From assembly GCA_016342685.1 (NCBI GenBank), contig JAEINU010000001.1, forward strand, positions 620,001 through 684,000: a DNA stretch of 64,000 nt. The letters are read 5' to 3'. A program made the position numbers and the translations under genes. How positions within the stretch are numbered: position 1 is the first letter of the stretch; each line of letters begins with the position of its first letter. Below the pieces are notes generated by a model that saw nothing but the letters and a program-made list of their open reading frames with translations, was not told the origin of the DNA and did not search any database. Positions 61,184 through 64,000 of this stretch are shown here, in pieces. The stretch comes from Bacteroidales bacterium. Its GTDB lineage: Bacteria; Bacteroidota; Bacteroidia; Bacteroidales; UBA12077.

Positions 61184-64000
61184 CTATTTTATATATACCT
61201 TCTTCAATTCATTGTTTGCATTAAACGTTGGAAAATACATCAGTTCTATTTTTGCAGGATTAAGTGTATACTTTCCGGAATATTTTGGAAGTAGATCTAT
61301 TTCAAATTGATAAGTACCTTTATCAAGATTCTTACAAAATATAGAGACTTGATTTTTAAAGTATTCCCGATGAACTTCATTTCTATACCAAGATCTCTTT
61401 GAATTATACGAGCAACCTGCAGGTACAGGCACTTCAATCATTATATACTCCGCGTCTTTTTTAACAGTAACATCAACAATTAGCTTCTCGGACTCACCTG
61501 CTTTTAGATTTAAACGATTATTTTCAAATTTTGTATGTATAACAAAATCATTAGATTTCTTTTTAGGTTTGGGGTCCCAGAAATTTTGATAAGTAGTCAA
61601 GTAAATTGGATATTCTCCAGTTTTATTAATTGTGATCTTATCATTCGTATTTAATGTGGTAGAATAAGGAAATTCTTTTATTGTTTTATTGAGAGCACCT
61701 GTAATTTCTATCTTTTGCTCGCCGGGTTTATTCTTTGCTTTTAATAAATCAGGTAATATAGTTTCAATAATTTGAGCTGATTCGAATGTATTACTCCAAT
61801 AAGAACTTTTTCGTTTTTCGAAGAAATAATTTCTAATTTTAGTTAAATACTTATCATTAAACGTTGTGTCTCTTTTAATTATTCTATAAGCTATTAAACT
61901 CAACTGAATATCATTGTCGCATATATGAGATTCTTCTTTATCTGTTTCAAAATAGATGTTCCCAAATATTGTTTCTTGTTTTCTTTCTATGATTTTGTTT
62001 ATGTCATATTTTATATTACTTAACTGCTTTAGCTCAACTAACTTAAATTTTTCAAATGTAGTTAATATTGTATCTTTTTCTAGTTTACTAATATATCTAC
62101 CGTAATCTATATTAGCCTCTAATTGTTTCATTATATAAAGTAATCGTATTTTTGTGTCACTACTTATAGAAGATTCTAGTTTCCAAATTACATCATCAAT
62201 TATTTTTGATTCATTAATACTTACTTGATAATCATGTTTTTTAGCTTTTGCTAGAGCTTCTAGTGCATGATTACTAATCCAATATGACGATTCAGATGTA
62301 TTCCACCATCCCCATAGTCCATCTGCATTTTGATTTTTTTCAAGTTTCTTTACTAACTTCTTAATTTGTTTTGAATCTTTCTTTTTGTTTTTCTTAAACT
62401 CAAGGATAGTTTCATAAGCTAAATGTGCTTTAAGTTTTGATGCAAGTTGTTCATTACATAAGTATTTGTATCTGAACAATCTTTTTATTTCTTCTTCAAT
62501 AATTTCGATTTCATCTAATCTGGCATAAAGATTAATACTACCTAATGTATCATTGAATTGTAAATCTATCGTTGTATCCGAATCAAGAACATAAAAGTTA
62601 TCAAGAGTTTGTTCCAATCCCTTTTTAAACACAGGAATTTCTCTTTCTTCACCGTCAAAATAGCCATCAGTTTTTTCCAAGAAGTACTTAGCTTTTATTG
62701 TATCAATATTATTTGGAATAATTTCTAATGAATCTATTATCGAGTTAATGCACATTTTCTTTTTTGAGAATATTAATGAATCATTTATTTCAAAGTTTAT
62801 TGTAATAGGTATAGAATCCATGGTGTAATTTAAAGATTTACCTATTGCATATGTTGAATCTCCCTCAACTAAAAATCTAGGTAGTGTTAGTTGAGCCATC
62901 AGAGGTTTATATGATTTTATATTTCTTTGTATTTGACCGGTTTGATTTTTTTCATTTATAGCAAGTACAAATGTGCTCCAATTGGTAACATCATCTGGGA
63001 ATGTTACATTAAATGATACTTTACCTTCTTCATCTGTAACAAGACTTGGTTGCCAATATGCATAATCTGAGAAATTATTTCTAATGGAGTTAGCTTGAGA
63101 TGCTGATACAAGAAATTTATGATCAAAATTAGCACCTTTTGTGTTGGTAATGAATGATTTATTTTTTGTAGTAATTAATATTACACCATTAGCTGCAAGA
63201 GAACCATATAAAGCAGTCATTGAATCATCTTTTATTACATTCATACTAGAAATTAGATCAGTGTCTAAATCTGCTGGATCACCTAAGTAAGGAACTCCAT
63301 CTATTACAAATAAAGGAGTATTAGATGCATCTATACTTTTCATTCCCCTTAAAAGAATTTTATTACTTGAATTATCATGAACTTGTATTTGAAGACCTGC
63401 TACTTTTCCTGCAAGTGCTTTCGCAGCTCGGGTGCCAGAAACCTTAGATGTTGAATAGTTTAATGATTCTCTTTTTCTACTAATTCCAAATGCAGTAACA
63501 ACAACTTGTTCCATTTCAAGTACATCTGCTTCCATGGATAAATCAATGTAATTTTGTCCATCAATAGGAACTTCAATTTTTTTCATTCCGACAAATGAAA
63601 ATTCAAGGGTTTGAGCGTTATCAGGAACGGTTAAACAATAATACCCTTCAATATCTGTAGTTGTACCGATTGTTGGATTTTCTTTCACCACAACACTTAC
63701 TCCAGGTATTGATAAACCATCTTCTGCACCTTTAACAAATCCGCATATTAAATTCAATGGTATATCTTCATTATATTCAGCGTGATATATTTTGTTTATT
63801 TTGTTTAATTCATTATAACTATTATCATAATTATTGTAGTCAGTTGTAAATATGTTTTTTATAATTACTTCACTTACATCAGAACTAAATTTGTCTTTAT
63901 CATTAATTTTTATGTTTTGAACATTATAATAATTTAAACCATTTGTTTTTACCTTAAGTGAATCTATAAGACTATATCCTGCGCCAGGATAAAAAATTAT
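61184..64000 (-). CDS. Alpha-2-macroglobulin-like thioester protein fused to a SusC-like plug domain, 5' truncated by window edge
   Basis: The frame is open through the right edge, so the start lies outside the window; a TTG at 63757 is not the start. The visible 938 residues hold, in order, an end of an upstream region, a carboxypeptidase-regulatory-like domain (CGFVKGAEDGLSIPGVSVVV), a TonB-receptor plug like that of SusC (VVVTAFGISRKRESLNYSTS, LRGMKSIDASNTPLFVIDG), an alpha-2-macroglobulin segment (YWQPSLVTDEEGKVSFNVTF) and a thioester motif YLCNEQ. There is no beta barrel after the plug. It is a second, divergent relative of the protein at 37392 and probably a surface or periplasmic protease trap. 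Confidence 0.82.
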   Translation of the reverse strand: MIFYPGAGYSLIDSLKVKTNGLNYYNVQNIKINDKDKFSSDVSEVIIKNIFTTDYNNYDNSYNELNKINKIYHAEYNEDIPLNLICGFVKGAEDGLSIPGVSVVVKENPTIGTTTDIEGYYCLTVPDNAQTLEFSFVGMKKIEVPIDGQNYIDLSMEADVLEMEQVVVTAFGISRKRESLNYSTSKVSGTRAAKALAGKVAGLQIQVHDNSSNKILLRGMKSIDASNTPLFVIDGVPYLGDPADLDTDLISSMNVIKDDSMTALYGSLAANGVILITTKNKSFITNTKGANFDHKFLVSASQANSIRNNFSDYAYWQPSLVTDEEGKVSFNVTFPDDVTNWSTFVLAINEKNQTGQIQRNIKSYKPLMAQLTLPRFLVEGDSTYAIGKSLNYTMDSIPITINFEINDSLIFSKKKMCINSIIDSLEIIPNNIDTIKAKYFLEKTDGYFDGEEREIPVFKKGLEQTLDNFYVLDSDTTIDLQFNDTLGSINLYARLDEIEIIEEEIKRLFRYKYLCNEQLASKLKAHLAYETILEFKKNKKKDSKQIKKLVKKLEKNQNADGLWGWWNTSESSYWISNHALEALAKAKKHDYQVSINESKIIDDVIWKLESSISSDTKIRLLYIMKQLEANIDYGRYISKLEKDTILTTFEKFKLVELKQLSNIKYDINKIIERKQETIFGNIYFETDKEESHICDNDIQLSLIAYRIIKRDTTFNDKYLTKIRNYFFEKRKSSYWSNTFESAQIIETILPDLLKAKNKPGEQKIEITGALNKTIKEFPYSTTLNTNDKITINKTGEYPIYLTTYQNFWDPKPKKKSNDFVIHTKFENNRLNLKAGESEKLIVDVTVKKDAEYIMIEVPVPAGCSYNSKRSWYRNEVHREYFKNQVSIFCKNLDKGTYQFEIDLLPKYSGKYTLNPAKIELMYFPTFNANNELKKVYIK

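Noticed and set aside
63757-63757. TTG at 63757 as the start of the thioester protein
   Set aside because: The same frame continues without a stop for 81 more codons to the window edge and reads as protein sequence.
1-64000. CRISPR arrays, tRNA/rRNA genes, insertion sequences or prophage
   Set aside because: No regularly spaced direct repeats, cloverleaf-like tRNA 3' ends, rRNA-like conserved blocks, transposase or phage structural genes were seen. Inspection was by eye, so a divergent tRNA could be missed.

Overview
The window comes from an AT-rich member of the Bacteroidota, probably a marine or anaerobic lineage of the Marinilabiliales/Marinifilaceae type, though the exact lineage is inferred. 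Supporting signs are the low GC content, TAnnTTTG-type promoters, mostly SD-less starts, a SusC-like plug domain, a BtuB/BtuG-type cobalamin uptake pair, surface-lipoprotein signals, DUF2723 and LytTR regulators. I saw no rRNA, tRNA, CRISPR array, insertion sequence or prophage.

Layout, left to right. Positions 1-5712 hold a same-strand cluster of cysteine-rich and redox proteins: a NifX/NifB-type cofactor-binding protein, a CoA-disulfide-reductase-like flavoenzyme, a methyltransferase, an MBL-fold enzyme, a DUF89 phosphatase, a DUF4405 membrane protein and a CGGC protein. It is interrupted by a decayed copy of its own MBL gene. Positions 5804-10616 hold an AAA+ ATPase, a large peptidoglycan-binding/M15 peptidase protein and a lipoprotein, which look like an effector-immunity set of contractile-injection type. 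Positions 10787-37080 are mostly housekeeping and accessory genes: AlkD-like repair proteins, a LytS/LytT two-component pair, a caspase-like lipoprotein, a chemoreceptor, NhaA, a DUF554-AmgK-RapZ(C)-MurU cell-wall recycling operon, an M3 peptidase, a DUF2723 glycosyltransferase and an ECF sigma factor. A promoter-hairpin-terminator unit near 29.1 kb looks like a small RNA.

Positions 37392-45366 carry the classic divergent pair of a thioester alpha-2-macroglobulin and penicillin-binding protein 1C. Positions 45517-52761 are a complete cobalamin salvage operon (btuB, a BtuG-like propeller, a DUF71 protein, cobU, cobT, cobS, cobC). It is read from a Bacteroidota promoter through a cobalamin riboswitch.

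Positions 53699-64000 are the most unusual part. A radical SAM/SPASM maturase is followed 12 nt later by a 35-residue Cys-containing peptide gene; both have strong Shine-Dalgarno sites, which is rare here. The same strand carries methyltransferases, a broken small gene, an MACPF pore-forming protein with an ILEI-like C-terminus, a GT4 glycosyltransferase, a LuxR-type response regulator and, running off the right edge, a thioester protein fused to a SusC-like plug. I read this as a peptide-modification (RiPP) cassette beside an attack or defence module. Peptide modification by this pair is well supported by gene order; any link to the pore former is inference.

Four intergenic loci carry eight copies of a small hairpin whose loop is conserved while its stem arms change in a compensatory way. 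This is a REP-like structured repeat.
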